Notes: a model not told the origin generated them from the letters alone. 39,659 nucleotides of DNA from an uncultured Pseudomonadota bacterium (GCA_903888645.1 CAISUK010000721.1:1-39659); one strand, 5' to 3'. Numbered from the stretch's first letter, positions 26,206-37,203 are shown. Numbers and translations are program-made.

Positions 26206-26979
26206 TCAGGCAGGCACGAACCACGGCCGGCCGTCGTTGTCCAGCGTTCGCAGCGGATGGCCGTAAAGGCGCGCCAGGTTCTCGGCATTGAGCATTTCGT
26301 CAACCGTGCCTTCGCCACACTCGCCATCGCCGTAGAGTAGCAGCGCGCGGTCGCACCAGCGTAATGCCAGATTGGCGTCGTGCATCACGATGACGATGCC
26401 GGCCGCCGAAGTCGTGGTCTGCTCGCGCAGCAGGCGCAGTGCGGCCAGACCGTGATGCGGATCGAGGTGGGCGAGCGGTTCGTCGAGCAGGAACAGGCGC
26501 GGCGCCTGCACCAGCAGCATGGCCAGGCCAAGCCGCTGGCGTTCGCCGCCGGACAGGGTATGCACTTCGCGTTCTTCCAACCCGCCCAGTTCCACGGATG
26601 CCAACGCTTCAGTGGCGAGTTGCCGGTCAGATGTCGATTCCCAATCCCAGCGGCCGAGATGCGGGTGGCGGCCGATCAGTGCGGTTTCGATGACAGTGCA
26701 GGCGAAGGGATCATGCAATACCTGGGGCAGAAAGGCGCGCAACTGGGCAATTCGGCGCAGGGACAGCTCGCCGAGCGGAAGGCCGTCGAGGCGAATCTCT
26801 CCGCCCGCCGCAGGACGCAGCCCGGCAAGCGTCGCCAGCAACGTTGATTTGCCGACGCCGTTGCGCCCGAGGATGGCGAGGCTCTGGCCGGGCGGCACCG
26901 CTATTTCCAGTCTTCGGCAGACTGCCTTGCCGCCGATGGAGACGTCGAGTGAATTAGTTTGGAGCAGCGGCCGGTTCAT
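26206..26979 (-). CDS. btuD: Cobalamin ABC transporter ATP-binding protein BtuD-like
   Basis: This 257-residue ATPase of the FecE/BtuD group has Walker A LGRNGVGKSTLLATLAGL, Q-loop AFLPQVLHDPF, signature HTLSGGERQRLGLAMLL, Walker B LFLLDEPLAHLD and switch His in IVMHDANLALRW. It drives corrinoid import with BtuC. The ATG overlaps the btuC stop by four bases (ATGA), so translation is coupled. The neighbouring riboswitch, BtuB and BtuF-like genes point to B12 rather than iron; by itself the sequence could also be a siderophore ATPase. Confidence 0.9.
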   Translation of the reverse strand: MNRPLLQTNSLDVSIGGKAVCRRLEIAVPPGQSLAILGRNGVGKSTLLATLAGLRPAAGGEIRLDGLPLGELSLRRIAQLRAFLPQVLHDPFACTVIETALIGRHPHLGRWDWESTSDRQLATEALASVELGGLEEREVHTLSGGERQRLGLAMLLVQAPRLFLLDEPLAHLDPHHGLAALRLLREQTTTSAAGIVIVMHDANLALRWCDRALLLYGDGECGEGTVDEMLNAENLARLYGHPLRTLDNDGRPWFVPA

Positions 26980-27938
26980 GGCGTTTTCGGCTGCCGGGAG
27001 AGCAGGAATAGAAACAGCGGCACGCCGAGCAGCGCCGTGAGCACACCAACCGGCAACTGCTGCGGCGCGATCAAGGTACGGGCCAGCGTATCGGCGAGCG
27101 TCAACAGGGCACCACCGGCCAGCACCGCCGTCGGCAGCAGCAGGCGTTGATCGTTGCCGATCAGCATGCGCGCCAGATGCGGCACGACCAGGCCGACGAA
27201 GCCGATGCTGCCGGCCGTGGTGACGGCGCCAGCAGTGAGCAGCGCGGCGAGAAAATAGACCAGTCCGCGCAAGCGGCCGACGCGCACTCCCAACGCCTGC
27301 GCCAGCACTTCGCCGCGCGCCAGCGCATTGAGGTCGCGGGCGAACGGCAGGGCAATCGCCAAGCCGATGCCGAGCAGCGCCAAAGCGGGCCAGGGATCGC
27401 TGATCTGGCCGGCATCGCCCATCAACCAGAAAAGCATGCCACGCAAGGCTTGTTCGGGTGCGAGAGAAAGGATCAGCGTCACCACCGCGCCGCTGCCGGA
27501 AGCGACGATGACGCCGGTGAGCAACAACCGCGTTTGCGTCCAGCTGCCTTCGCCGTGCGCCAGCGCGAATACCAATAGCATGGCGGCGAAAGCGCCGCTG
27601 AAAGCAGCACCACCAACCACCAGCGCCGCGCCGCCGAGCAACATCGCGAGCAGCGCGCCAACCGCGGCACCGCCGGAGACGCCGAGCACGTAAGGATCGG
27701 CCAGCGGATTGCGCAGCAGCACCTGCATGAGCGCTCCCGCCAGCGCCAGCAGGCCGCCGCAGGCGAAAGCGCCAAGTGCCCGGGGCAAGCGCAGGTCGAG
27801 GAGGATGGTGCGGGACGTACCTCCGTCTAAGACACCTTGCCAGTCGATCTCAACGCTGCCGATTAACACTGCCACTGCCAAGGAGGCGACGGCGATCAGT
27901 AGCAGTAAGACAAGGCGAAGAACGGCGCGGTGCTTCAT
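26976..27938 (-). CDS. btuC: Cobalamin ABC transporter permease BtuC-like
   Basis: This 320-residue FecCD/BtuC-type permease has about ten helices. Hallmarks are LLDLRLPRALGAFACGGLLA, then LRNPLADPYVLGVSGGAAVG, and near the end SIGFVGLVVPHLARMLIGND, the cytoplasmic coupling helix region of these permeases. I use ATG 27938, 14 bases after the btuB stop and preceded by AGGATCGC; the track's longer ORF reads back into btuB. With BtuD and BtuF it takes corrinoids across the inner membrane, following BtuB uptake across the outer membrane. Confidence 0.9.
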   Translation of the reverse strand: MKHRAVLRLVLLLLIAVASLAVAVLIGSVEIDWQGVLDGGTSRTILLDLRLPRALGAFACGGLLALAGALMQVLLRNPLADPYVLGVSGGAAVGALLAMLLGGAALVVGGAAFSGAFAAMLLVFALAHGEGSWTQTRLLLTGVIVASGSGAVVTLILSLAPEQALRGMLFWLMGDAGQISDPWPALALLGIGLAIALPFARDLNALARGEVLAQALGVRVGRLRGLVYFLAALLTAGAVTTAGSIGFVGLVVPHLARMLIGNDQRLLLPTAVLAGGALLTLADTLARTLIAPQQLPVGVLTALLGVPLFLFLLSRQPKTP

Positions 27939-27952
27939 GGCATAACGCGATC

Positions 27953-29932
27953 CTAATAGCGAACCTCGGCCCCAAGCATCACGCGCCGGCCGAGTTCCGG
28001 ATACGCAGCGAAGCTTGTCCCCGTTGAATTGAGCAGCCCGTAACTGTAATAGCGTTTGTCGAACAGGTTGTCGACCGCCAGCGACCATGACCAAGTCTTC
28101 AGATCATGTCGATACTTGATGTCGACGAGGTCGTAGGACGGCATCATCCGGAAAGTATTGATCTGGTCGTTGTCGTAGCGCTGCTCACCGACATGGCGCC
28201 AGGTGCCAGCCAACTGCCGGGCCTCGGCGATGCGCCATGTGGCGTTGAACGAGAACAATTGCCGGGGAACCTGTGGCACTTCCTTTCCGGACAAATCCAC
28301 GCCGTCGTAGCGGCCGGAAAGAAATTCGGCCCGGACCAATCGGTAGGTGGCGCCGATGTCGAGTTGATCCAGCGGGCGCAGGTGCCCTTCCAGTTCAAAG
28401 CCGCTGCGCCGTGTCGGCGCAAGGTTGATATTCGTGGCAAAACCGAAAAAGGCGCCGCCGGTAATGGCGAGTGCATGGATTTCGTTGTTGATGTTCGACT
28501 CGAATAGCGCAGCGCGCACCCGGTTGGAGCCGCTTCCGTACTCAACGCCCAGTTCCGCGTCATGGGATTTCTGCGGCTTGAGCAACTCGACAATATTCGT
28601 GAAAGCGCTGTAATTTTCGTCCACGATTGCCGTACGAAAACTCTGGCCCCATTTACCATAGACTGCGAATCGATCGCCTAGAGCGTGATGCAGCCCGAAT
28701 TCAAATGCGGACAAACTAATGCTGCGATCGGCGCTGGCAGGTAGGGTGAATTGGTCGCGCTGATTCAGGACGCGTACGCCTGCGATCAGCTTTGTCGCTG
28801 CAGTCAGAAAGAGGTTCTCCTGAACATAGGCGGCACTCCCGCGCTGGGTTGCCGCCGCAGCACCGTAGGTATTCTGTTGACTATATTTCCAATCATAAAA
28901 ATCAGCACCGGCAATCAATTCGCTTTCGCCTCCCGGGCCTCGGTGCGCAATACGAACTCGCGGCGACAACGTCCAGCGGTCAGTATCGGCAGCAACGCTG
29001 TAGTTACCAAAACTGGAAAAGAGGTTCGAGTACGCTTTCTTGTTGCGAAAGTCCAGGTCGGTGGCAAACTCGGCGCCACCAAGCGTTATCCGGCCGGTGA
29101 CACCGGCGTGCCAAATCGAAGTGCTGCCGTGGTCGTCGGGAGTCGATGTTCCCCTGGGATCCGTCTCCAACTGTGCCTCGGTTCGGTTCCCGGGCATGCC
29201 AAGCCTTTCGCGACTGCTGCCAAACTTGAAACCGATGTCGCCACCACTGAACCTCTGCCGAAGGTCGCCCTCCAGAGTGTCCGTCGATACGTGATTGTTG
29301 CGTCGATAATTGTCTGAAGACAGGCTGCTGGCGTTCAACGTCAGGCTGGAGCGTTCCCCTGCGGTGTCTGCGCTCGCCCGCAGTTCTGAAGTCACGTAGT
29401 TTCCAGCAGAGGCGCTCAGAGTCATGTCGCTACGCCCTGGCGATGCCTTGCGCGTAACGATGTTGATCGCTCCTGCGGTAGCTCCCGAGCCGTAGAGGAC
29501 GGCCCCGGAGCCGCGCAGGATTTCGATATGGTCGACGGCGTTGAGCGGGATGGCAGCTAACTGCGCGGGTACCAGTTCGTTTTCGCTAATGCGCTGCCCA
29601 TCCAGGAGAATCAGCGTGTTCTGGTCACCGCTCACACCGAAGCCGCGTAAGTCGATTTGCGCATTCGCATCGCCGGCATTGTTGCGAACCTGCACGCCGC
29701 CGAGTTTGGCGAGGACTTCAGGTACGTTTGTGGCCGTTGAGGCGCTGATATCGGTAGCAGTAATAACGGTTACGCCGAAAGGAAGTGCGGATGACGGTGC
29801 GCCGAATCGATTGGCGGTGACAATCACCGTCGCTTCATCAGTATTCAAAGTGCTTTGTTGGGCTTGAACGGAAAAAGCGGAAACGACTGCGGCAGCGCAG
29901 GCTGCCATACGGAATTGGAATTGCCGATGCAT
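27953..29932 (-). CDS. btuB: TonB-dependent outer-membrane cobalamin receptor BtuB-like
   Basis: This 659-residue outer-membrane receptor has a signal peptide ending VSAFSVQA|QQS, a TonB-box-like DEATVIVTANRFG, a plug domain (VTVITATDISASTATNVPEV; VQVRNNAGDANAQIDLRGFG; HIEILRGSGAVLYGSGATAG) and a beta-barrel ending GRRVMLGAEVRY with terminal aromatic. ATG 29932 follows AGGGAG at good spacing and gives the signal peptide; the track ORF from 30166 reads through the riboswitch. Substrate assignment to B12 rests on the riboswitch upstream and btuC/btuD immediately downstream. Expression should be repressed when adenosylcobalamin or another cobalamin form is plentiful. Confidence 0.92.
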   Translation of the reverse strand: MHRQFQFRMAACAAAVVSAFSVQAQQSTLNTDEATVIVTANRFGAPSSALPFGVTVITATDISASTATNVPEVLAKLGGVQVRNNAGDANAQIDLRGFGVSGDQNTLILLDGQRISENELVPAQLAAIPLNAVDHIEILRGSGAVLYGSGATAGAINIVTRKASPGRSDMTLSASAGNYVTSELRASADTAGERSSLTLNASSLSSDNYRRNNHVSTDTLEGDLRQRFSGGDIGFKFGSSRERLGMPGNRTEAQLETDPRGTSTPDDHGSTSIWHAGVTGRITLGGAEFATDLDFRNKKAYSNLFSSFGNYSVAADTDRWTLSPRVRIAHRGPGGESELIAGADFYDWKYSQQNTYGAAAATQRGSAAYVQENLFLTAATKLIAGVRVLNQRDQFTLPASADRSISLSAFEFGLHHALGDRFAVYGKWGQSFRTAIVDENYSAFTNIVELLKPQKSHDAELGVEYGSGSNRVRAALFESNINNEIHALAITGGAFFGFATNINLAPTRRSGFELEGHLRPLDQLDIGATYRLVRAEFLSGRYDGVDLSGKEVPQVPRQLFSFNATWRIAEARQLAGTWRHVGEQRYDNDQINTFRMMPSYDLVDIKYRHDLKTWSWSLAVDNLFDKRYYSYGLLNSTGTSFAAYPELGRRVMLGAEVRY

Positions 29933-30042
29933 GTGAAACTCCCTGTTCCCGGTCAGCGTCCCCGCAGGCCGGTGCATTGCGGATGAAACGCCAGGGGGAA
30001 AAGGAAATGGAAAATGCCGGAGCAATCCATGCACACGCCATT

Positions 30043-30060
30043 CGCTGCCTCCCCGCAGCG
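30043..30060 (-). promoter_or_regulatory. Hairpin in the btuB leader, possible expression platform element
   Basis: On the minus strand CGCTGC-GGGGAG-GCAGCG forms a six-base-pair stem just after the aptamer. No U-run follows, so it is not a plain terminator. Its CTGCGGGGA sequence is repeated near the btuB ribosome site (29959-29967), and both copies could pair with the CCCCGCA inside the aptamer. Confidence 0.35.
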
Positions 30061-30077
30061 CTTCGGTTCTTGATTGT

Positions 30078-30226
30078 CCTCGGCCGGTATCCGGGCTTGC
30101 GAGTCTTGACGCATCGCCTTCCCGCGAAAATCGCAGTGGCATATTGATGCGCCCACACTCGCTCACCGTTGCGGGGGCAGCACAGGTTTTGCGCCAATTG
30201 ACTGACGCGCACCTGTTTCCCGTTTA
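30078..30226 (-). ncRNA. Cobalamin (B12) riboswitch upstream of btuB
   Basis: The minus strand shows the conserved cobalamin aptamer elements in order: GGGAAACAGGTGCGCG, then GTGCTGCCCCCGCAACGGTG (the B12-box region), GCCACTG, and near the 3' side AAGACTCGCAAGCCCGGATACCGGCC. These are diagnostic of the class found before B12 transport and synthesis genes. It ends about 145 bases before the btuB start, so the mechanism (translation or termination) must act through the intervening leader. Boundaries are approximate by a few bases. Confidence 0.92.
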
Positions 30227-30272
30227 ACTGCGACGGCTGGAAACCATCGCGGCACCGCGGACAAGCGGAGCG

Positions 30273-30278
30273 ATTATA
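30273..30278 (-). promoter_or_regulatory. Candidate -10 element of the btuB transcript
   Basis: A perfect TATAAT on the minus strand lies about 47 bases before the riboswitch. The -35 region is poor. It would give a start near 30266 and a leader of roughly 335 bases, enough to contain the whole aptamer. Confidence 0.5.
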
Positions 30279-30496
30279 GCTGCCAAGTGCAGAATACCGG
30301 CCATCGCCGCTACGGCATTTTTGCACCAGTAGGACTGCCAAGCCTAACGGCAAACGTCTAGCGTGCGCAAAAAAAGGCATGTTCAGCGATCCATTCCAGG
30401 ATGTTCTGCAGCAATTTCGTCAATCCAGCCTTATTATGCGAAATCCAAAAGCCGTTCGGCAGGGGATCCAGATTATCGACATGGGCCTGAATTGAA

Positions 30497-31339
30497 ATGA
30501 CCATCAACGCAGAAAAAGCCATGCAGGAACTCGTGGCCAAGGGCATCAAGATCCCGCCGCAACCGAAGGTGCTGGTCGAACTGCGTCAGTTGCTTGCCAA
30601 GGACGATTACGATACGCGGGAGCTGGCGCGGATCATTTCTCAGGATCCTGGCATCTCGGCGATGCTGTTCAAGGCAGCGCGCTCGCCGGTGTTCGGACGT
30701 GGCAAGAAATTCGACGCCATAGAGCAAGTGATCATGGTGGTGGGCGCAAAACAGACTTTCAACCTCGTACAGGCGATGTCCCTGGCAAGTACGGTGACCG
30801 TCAAGACGCGCAAGGCCTTCGACATCTTCTGGACACGCTCTCAGGAAATCGCGCAACTGGCGGCGATCATTGCCCAGGACCGCATTTCGGTATGCAATGT
30901 TTTCCCCGATCAGGCCTACATGGCCGGCATCTTCCACGAGTGCGGCGTGCCAGTGCTGATGCAGCGCTTCCCCGATTACTGCAAGGCCTTGCAACTTGAG
31001 GATACGTGCTGCTGGCCGAGCCTGGCCGACGAAGATGCGCGCTTTCACGTTGACCATTGCAGTGTCGGCTATATCGTCGCCCGGCACTGGGCCCTGCCCG
31101 ACTTCGTTTGTGCGGCAATTCAGTACCACCATCAAATGCCGCGCGATGAGCTTGGCGCCGCCTGTACGCTGGTGGCGATCATCCAGCTGGCCAGCCACTT
31201 CTATCATCGCGTCAACAATGTCGATGATGCTTTATGGCAGACAATTGGTTCCGAGGTACTCAAGGAGTTGGGGCTGGATATCGACGGCGAGCAGGAATAT
31301 TTCGACGAAATCAGCGAACGCTTCCATGCTCGGCAATGA
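30497..31339 (+). CDS. HDOD-domain protein
   Basis: This 280-residue protein is filled by an HDOD domain, a relative of HD phosphohydrolases that usually lacks catalysis and acts in signalling. Typical parts are KIPPQPKVLVELRQLLAKDD, ELARIISQDPGISAMLFKAA and the helix YMAGIFHECGVPVLMQRF, where the HD pair is replaced by HE. Then follow VDHCSVGYIVARHWALPDFV and IQYHHQM. ATG 30497 gives the family N-terminus. It is followed by a small gene and a second HDOD gene on the same strand, suggesting a signalling cassette. No partner GGDEF, EAL or kinase domain is visible. Confidence 0.88.
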   Translation: MTINAEKAMQELVAKGIKIPPQPKVLVELRQLLAKDDYDTRELARIISQDPGISAMLFKAARSPVFGRGKKFDAIEQVIMVVGAKQTFNLVQAMSLASTVTVKTRKAFDIFWTRSQEIAQLAAIIAQDRISVCNVFPDQAYMAGIFHECGVPVLMQRFPDYCKALQLEDTCCWPSLADEDARFHVDHCSVGYIVARHWALPDFVCAAIQYHHQMPRDELGAACTLVAIIQLASHFYHRVNNVDDALWQTIGSEVLKELGLDIDGEQEYFDEISERFHARQ

Positions 31340-31418
31340 GTGCGGCAAGGTTTGGCGTAACACACCCGCAACAGGGGCGCCTGCATCCGAGTCTTGAATT
31401 TGAGGTCTGCGCGACATC

Positions 31419-31739
31419 ATGAAACCACGCACCATTTTCCTCGCGCCGGGCCGTGTCGCGCCTGGGATGACACTGGCCGCCGCGGTTCACGACCGCGACC
31501 ACCATACCCTGCTCGCAGCCGGGACCGTGCTTGATACGAACACCCTTGACCACCTGACTCAGCGCGGTGTTGAGGCGATTGCCGTACTCCTGCTCGACAC
31601 CCGTGACGCAGAAACGATCACGCTGGAAATGCGTGCAGCCGAATCACGGGTTGCAGAGATATTCCGCGGCACCGGCAGCCCGGCCAGGGAAGCACTTCAT
31701 GCGGCGGTGCTGCTCTATCGACAGGAAAGCACGCAGTGA
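31419..31739 (+). CDS. Small protein of unknown function between HDOD genes
   Basis: This 106-residue protein has no recognised domain. Its first half (RVAPGMTLAAAVHDRDHHTL, then LLAAGTVLDTNTLDHL and GVEAIAVLLL) follows the pattern V-x-PGM-x-LA-x-x-V-x-D-x-x-G-x-x-L-L-x-x-G-x-x-L often seen at the start of HD-GYP or HDOD proteins. It may therefore be a detached accessory domain of the next gene. Its TGA overlaps the next GTG start (GTGA), implying translational coupling and joint function. There is no signal peptide or transmembrane helix. Confidence 0.7.
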   Translation: MKPRTIFLAPGRVAPGMTLAAAVHDRDHHTLLAAGTVLDTNTLDHLTQRGVEAIAVLLLDTRDAETITLEMRAAESRVAEIFRGTGSPAREALHAAVLLYRQESTQ

Positions 31740-32572
31740 CAATCCCAACCCTGGACGAGCTGTTGAGTCACGCAGCGCTGCTGCCGTCCTTGCCGGAAAT
31801 CGTCCACCATCTGATGCATTCCCTGGACGACGAACGCGCTGACGTGGATACGCTAGCGCACCATATCAACTCCGATCCGGCGATCGTTGCGCGGTTGCTC
31901 GCGGCAGCAAATTCCAGTGCCTTCGGACTCCGCAGCAGAATCGATTCGGCGCGGCAGGCGTTTCTGGTGCTGGGCGTGGATCGCGTCGTCAATATCGTTC
32001 TCGCGACCGTTCTCATTCACCGCTACAACACACAAGCTCACGAATTCGATGCCCACCTGCTCTGGCGACATACCCTGGGCGTCGCCACGTGCGCACGCGT
32101 CATTGCCGAGCAAACCGGGTTTGACCCGGAAGTTGCGTTTACCGGCGGTCTCCTTCATGACATTGGGCAACTGCTGATGTACAGCGCAGCGCCGGTGGCC
32201 TATACAGCTGCGCTGCACTTGCGGTAAAGCGACGACCGGTCGAGTCTGGCTGCAGAATCCGCAGTGTTCGGCTACGACCACGCCGCGGCCGGCGGTATGC
32301 TGGCTACAGCATGGACGCTGCCAGGGGAGTTTTCCGCAGCGATTTTGGCGCATCACGACCCTGACGCATCGAGTAGTGATCTGGCAAACATCATTCACGT
32401 CAGCGAGGTGTTGAGCCATGCCCTTGATCTTGGCGAACTCCCCAATAATCGCGTACCGGATCTGTCGGAACTTGCCTGCGCCACGCTCGGCCTGAACTGG
32501 CCCGATTTCGCCGGGCACTTTGCAGAAGTCGAAGCGCGCTACGATGGTATTCGTATCGCCCTGGGAATTTGA
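31736..32572 (+). pseudogene. HDOD-domain gene interrupted by an in-frame TAA
   Basis: The frame from GTG 31736 encodes an HDOD protein: LPSLPEIVHHLMHSLDDERA, INSDPAIVARLLAAANSSAF, LWRHTLGVATCARVIAEQTG and AFTGGLLHDIGQLLM, with HD retained. It stops at TAA 32225-32227 after ALHLR, but the same frame continues at once with SDDRSSLAAESAVFGYDHAAAG, then WTLPGEFSAAILAHHDP, which is the missing second half of the domain, up to 32572. Read through the stop, the product would be 278 residues, very close to the 280-residue HDOD neighbour. No frameshift is needed; one base change (for example CAA to TAA) explains it. It could be a recent pseudogene, a sequencing error, or two half-proteins (the second from an internal start such as GTG 32261). 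Confidence 0.75.
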
Positions 32573-32601
32573 TCGCTTTGCTTCGCTGAACGGGATCCCG
32601 C

Positions 32602-33048
32602 CTATTTTTTCATGAGTAGCGCTTTCTGAATCAGTCCGATATTCAGCGCAATGGCGGTCGGGCGATTGACGCTATGGGGCATTTTGTCCGGCTTGAACCA
32701 GCGGAATTCGGAATGCTCATAGTTGAGGCGTGGCTCGATTTCACGATCGGTCAGCAGGAGAAAGTAATGGAGTTCGCGCAGGGCTTCCACGTAGCCCAAT
32801 TCTTGAATCGCCGCGCCACTGATTCCGCCGAATTGCAACAGATCCCTGCTGGACGGCCGCAAATCCGCTTCCTCTGCAAGTTCCCGAAGCAGCGCAGCGC
32901 GCGGGGTTTCGCCCGGATCAACATGGCCCCCGAAGAAATTCCAGATACCGGGCTTGTTGACCACCAGCGACCGCTTGCCGAACAGAAAAGTGCCGGATGC
33001 CGTGCAGTGGATGACTGCCCAGACGCCAGCCTGCGTATTGAGTGTCAT
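32602..33048 (-). CDS. Nudix hydrolase
   Basis: This 148-residue protein carries the Nudix box GGHVDPGETPRAALLRELAEEADL, matching G-x5-E-x7-R-E-U-x-E-E-x-G-U except that the final Gly is Asp. The preceding GTFLFGKRSLVVNKPGIWNF is a typical substrate-side loop. Nudix enzymes cleave nucleoside diphosphates linked to another moiety; the substrate here is unknown. It converges on the broken HDOD gene (29 bases between) and is 127 bases downstream of the small gene after uvrA, on the same strand. Confidence 0.88.
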   Translation of the reverse strand: MTLNTQAGVWAVIHCTASGTFLFGKRSLVVNKPGIWNFFGGHVDPGETPRAALLRELAEEADLRPSSRDLLQFGGISGAAIQELGYVEALRELHYFLLLTDREIEPRLNYEHSEFRWFKPDKMPHSVNRPTAIALNIGLIQKALLMKK

Positions 33049-33175
33049 GACTCGTCCAAGGACATGAATATTTGCGCAGATTAGCAGTGCCTTAGTCTTG
33101 GCGCTACGCTCGCTTCGCAGCGCGTTCGGCTGGCATCAATGGAGATTTCGCGCCAATCCCTGCAGCCAAACGTCG

Positions 33176-33520
33176 CTATGGCTTCGGCGCCAGAAGGCCC
33201 TGAATTTCCGCTTCGGCCCACAGGGCACGGGCAAGCGCCTTCCAGGCCGGACCGCCGTGGGTTTCCATGTTCTCGGTGGCGCTTTCCTGCATCACTTTCA
33301 GCATCAAATGCGCCAGCCCGAAAAGTTCGAGCTTGGCCCGCAGTTCGAGTGTCATGACGTGTCCGGCGGGTTGATCGGCGAAGCGATAAGCGAGTGCCTC
33401 GCGGGCCAGCGCTCTTACCGCGACGATGTCCTCCCAGTCGATACCGAGTGCAACGCCATAGCGAGCGATCTCATGTTCCAGGCCGAGCGCCTCGGCGCGA
33501 TAATTTTCAAAACCGGGCAT
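33176..33520 (-). CDS. Small conserved-looking protein of unknown function downstream of uvrA
   Basis: This 114-residue helical protein (starting PGFENYRAEALGLEHEIARY) has no motif I recognise. It is rich in Ala, Leu and Glu, lacks a signal peptide and has no cysteine. It starts 18 bases after the uvrA stop on the same strand, so it is probably in the uvrA transcript. Coding is supported by its length, frame and tight spacing; a link to DNA repair is only suggested by position. Confidence 0.65.
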   Translation of the reverse strand: MPGFENYRAEALGLEHEIARYGVALGIDWEDIVAVRALAREALAYRFADQPAGHVMTLELRAKLELFGLAHLMLKVMQESATENMETHGGPAWKALARALWAEAEIQGLLAPKP

Positions 33521-33538
33521 GCCAATATCTCCCTCGCC

Positions 33539-36418
<2,880 letters not shown>

Positions 36419-36621
36419 ACAATGTCTGGGCGGCGAAGGATCGTTTGTGACCTGTTAATATACGCAACTCGCCGGCCGCTTCCAAACGCCCCCCCTGCAG
36501 GTTCGATGATCGTGACCCGTTCGAATCGCTTCAGCGCGAGAGTGGCCCCGACGCACGGCATACTGAACCACACTGGCAGACGTCCGGTGCGCTTTACCGA
36601 CAACGTAGAGGAGTAGAGACA
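36419..36621. other. Divergent uvrA-ssb intergenic region
   Basis: These 203 bases separate uvrA and ssb. They contain the LexA-like box and TATATT/TATTAA elements on the uvrA side, and a good GGAG ribosome site before ssb. I do not see a clear separate ssb promoter. Confidence 0.6.
36452..36467 (-). promoter_or_regulatory. Candidate LexA (SOS) box between uvrA and ssb
   Basis: The minus strand reads TTGCGTATATTAACAG. This fits CTG-N10-CAG with one mismatch (TTG for CTG) and the usual AT-rich centre. It lies 34 bases upstream of uvrA, overlapping a likely -10 region. Position and shared divergent arrangement match the SOS-controlled uvrA-ssb promoter of Escherichia coli. Confidence 0.5.
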
Positions 36622-37083
36622 ATGGCATCATTGAACAAGGTCATCTTGATCGGCAACCTCGGCGCCGATCCGGAAACGCGCTTTACCCCGGGTGGCGACC
36701 AGATCACCAATATCCGTATCGCCACAACCGAAGTGACCAAGGACAAAGCGACCGGCGACAAGAAGGAATTGACCGAGTGGCACCGCATCGTGTTTTTCGG
36801 GCGGCTGGCCGAAATCGCCGGTCAGTATCTGAAGAAGGGCCGGCAGGTGTATATCGAAGGCCGCATCCGGACCAACAAATGGCAGGACAAGGAAGGCCAG
36901 GATCGCTACACCACCGAGATCGTCGCCAACGAAATGAAGATGCTGGGTAGCCGCGAGGGCATGGGCGAAGCACCGCCACGCGAGAGCAGCGCCCCCAGCC
37001 AGCGCAAACCGCCCTCGACACCGGCAGCAGCGCCCGCCGGCGGAGCCGCTTTCGATAATTTCGAGGACGACATTCCTTTCTAA
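36622..37083 (+). CDS. ssb: Single-stranded DNA-binding protein
   Basis: This 153-residue SSB has the OB-fold N-terminal domain, starting [20 protein letters not shown] and containing [20 protein letters not shown] and [18 protein letters not shown] Gly/Pro/Ala-rich linker leads to the acidic tip FEDDIPF that recruits repair and replication proteins. AGAGGAGTAGAGAC precedes the ATG. Length and tip are standard. A clear terminator follows 29 bases after the stop, so ssb is probably monocistronic. Confidence 0.97.
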   Translation: MASLNKVILIGNLGADPETRFTPGGDQITNIRIATTEVTKDKATGDKKELTEWHRIVFFGRLAEIAGQYLKKGRQVYIEGRIRTNKWQDKEGQDRYTTEIVANEMKMLGSREGMGEAPPRESSAPSQRKPPSTPAAAPAGGAAFDNFEDDIPF

Positions 37084-37112
37084 TTGGGTAACCCGGCCAA
37101 TAGAAAAATCGG

Positions 37113-37146
37113 GCCGACCTGATTGTGGGTCGGCTCTTTCTTTTTG
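37113..37146 (+). terminator. Rho-independent terminator after ssb
   Basis: GCCGACC (37113-37119) and GGTCGGC (37128-37134) form a perfect seven-base-pair stem with an eight-base loop, followed by TCTTTCTTTTTG. This is a typical intrinsic terminator and separates ssb from the ferredoxin operon. Confidence 0.85.
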
Positions 37147-37203
37147 TCGGTTGGTCATGCCGTTCAACCGGAAAAATCCGGGCAGCCCATTTATCATCTA
37201 TTC

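Larger units (their letters stand above)
29933..30496. other. Long regulatory gap between btuB and the HDOD gene
   Basis: This stretch of 564 bases has no protein gene. It holds the btuB leader with hairpin and riboswitch (29933-30226), the btuB promoter near 30273-30278, and about 220 bases upstream of the HDOD gene in which I see no clear promoter or RNA. The reading frame open across the leader on the minus strand is an accident of the high GC content. Confidence 0.7.

Noticed and set aside
29933-30166. N-terminal extension of btuB in the ORF track
   Set aside because: It reads through the cobalamin riboswitch; ATG 29932 has both ribosome site and signal peptide.
32590-32610. CGGGATCCCG followed by T-rich sequence as a terminator between the convergent HDOD and Nudix genes
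   Set aside because: The palindrome can form only three base pairs around a four-base loop, too weak for an intrinsic terminator.
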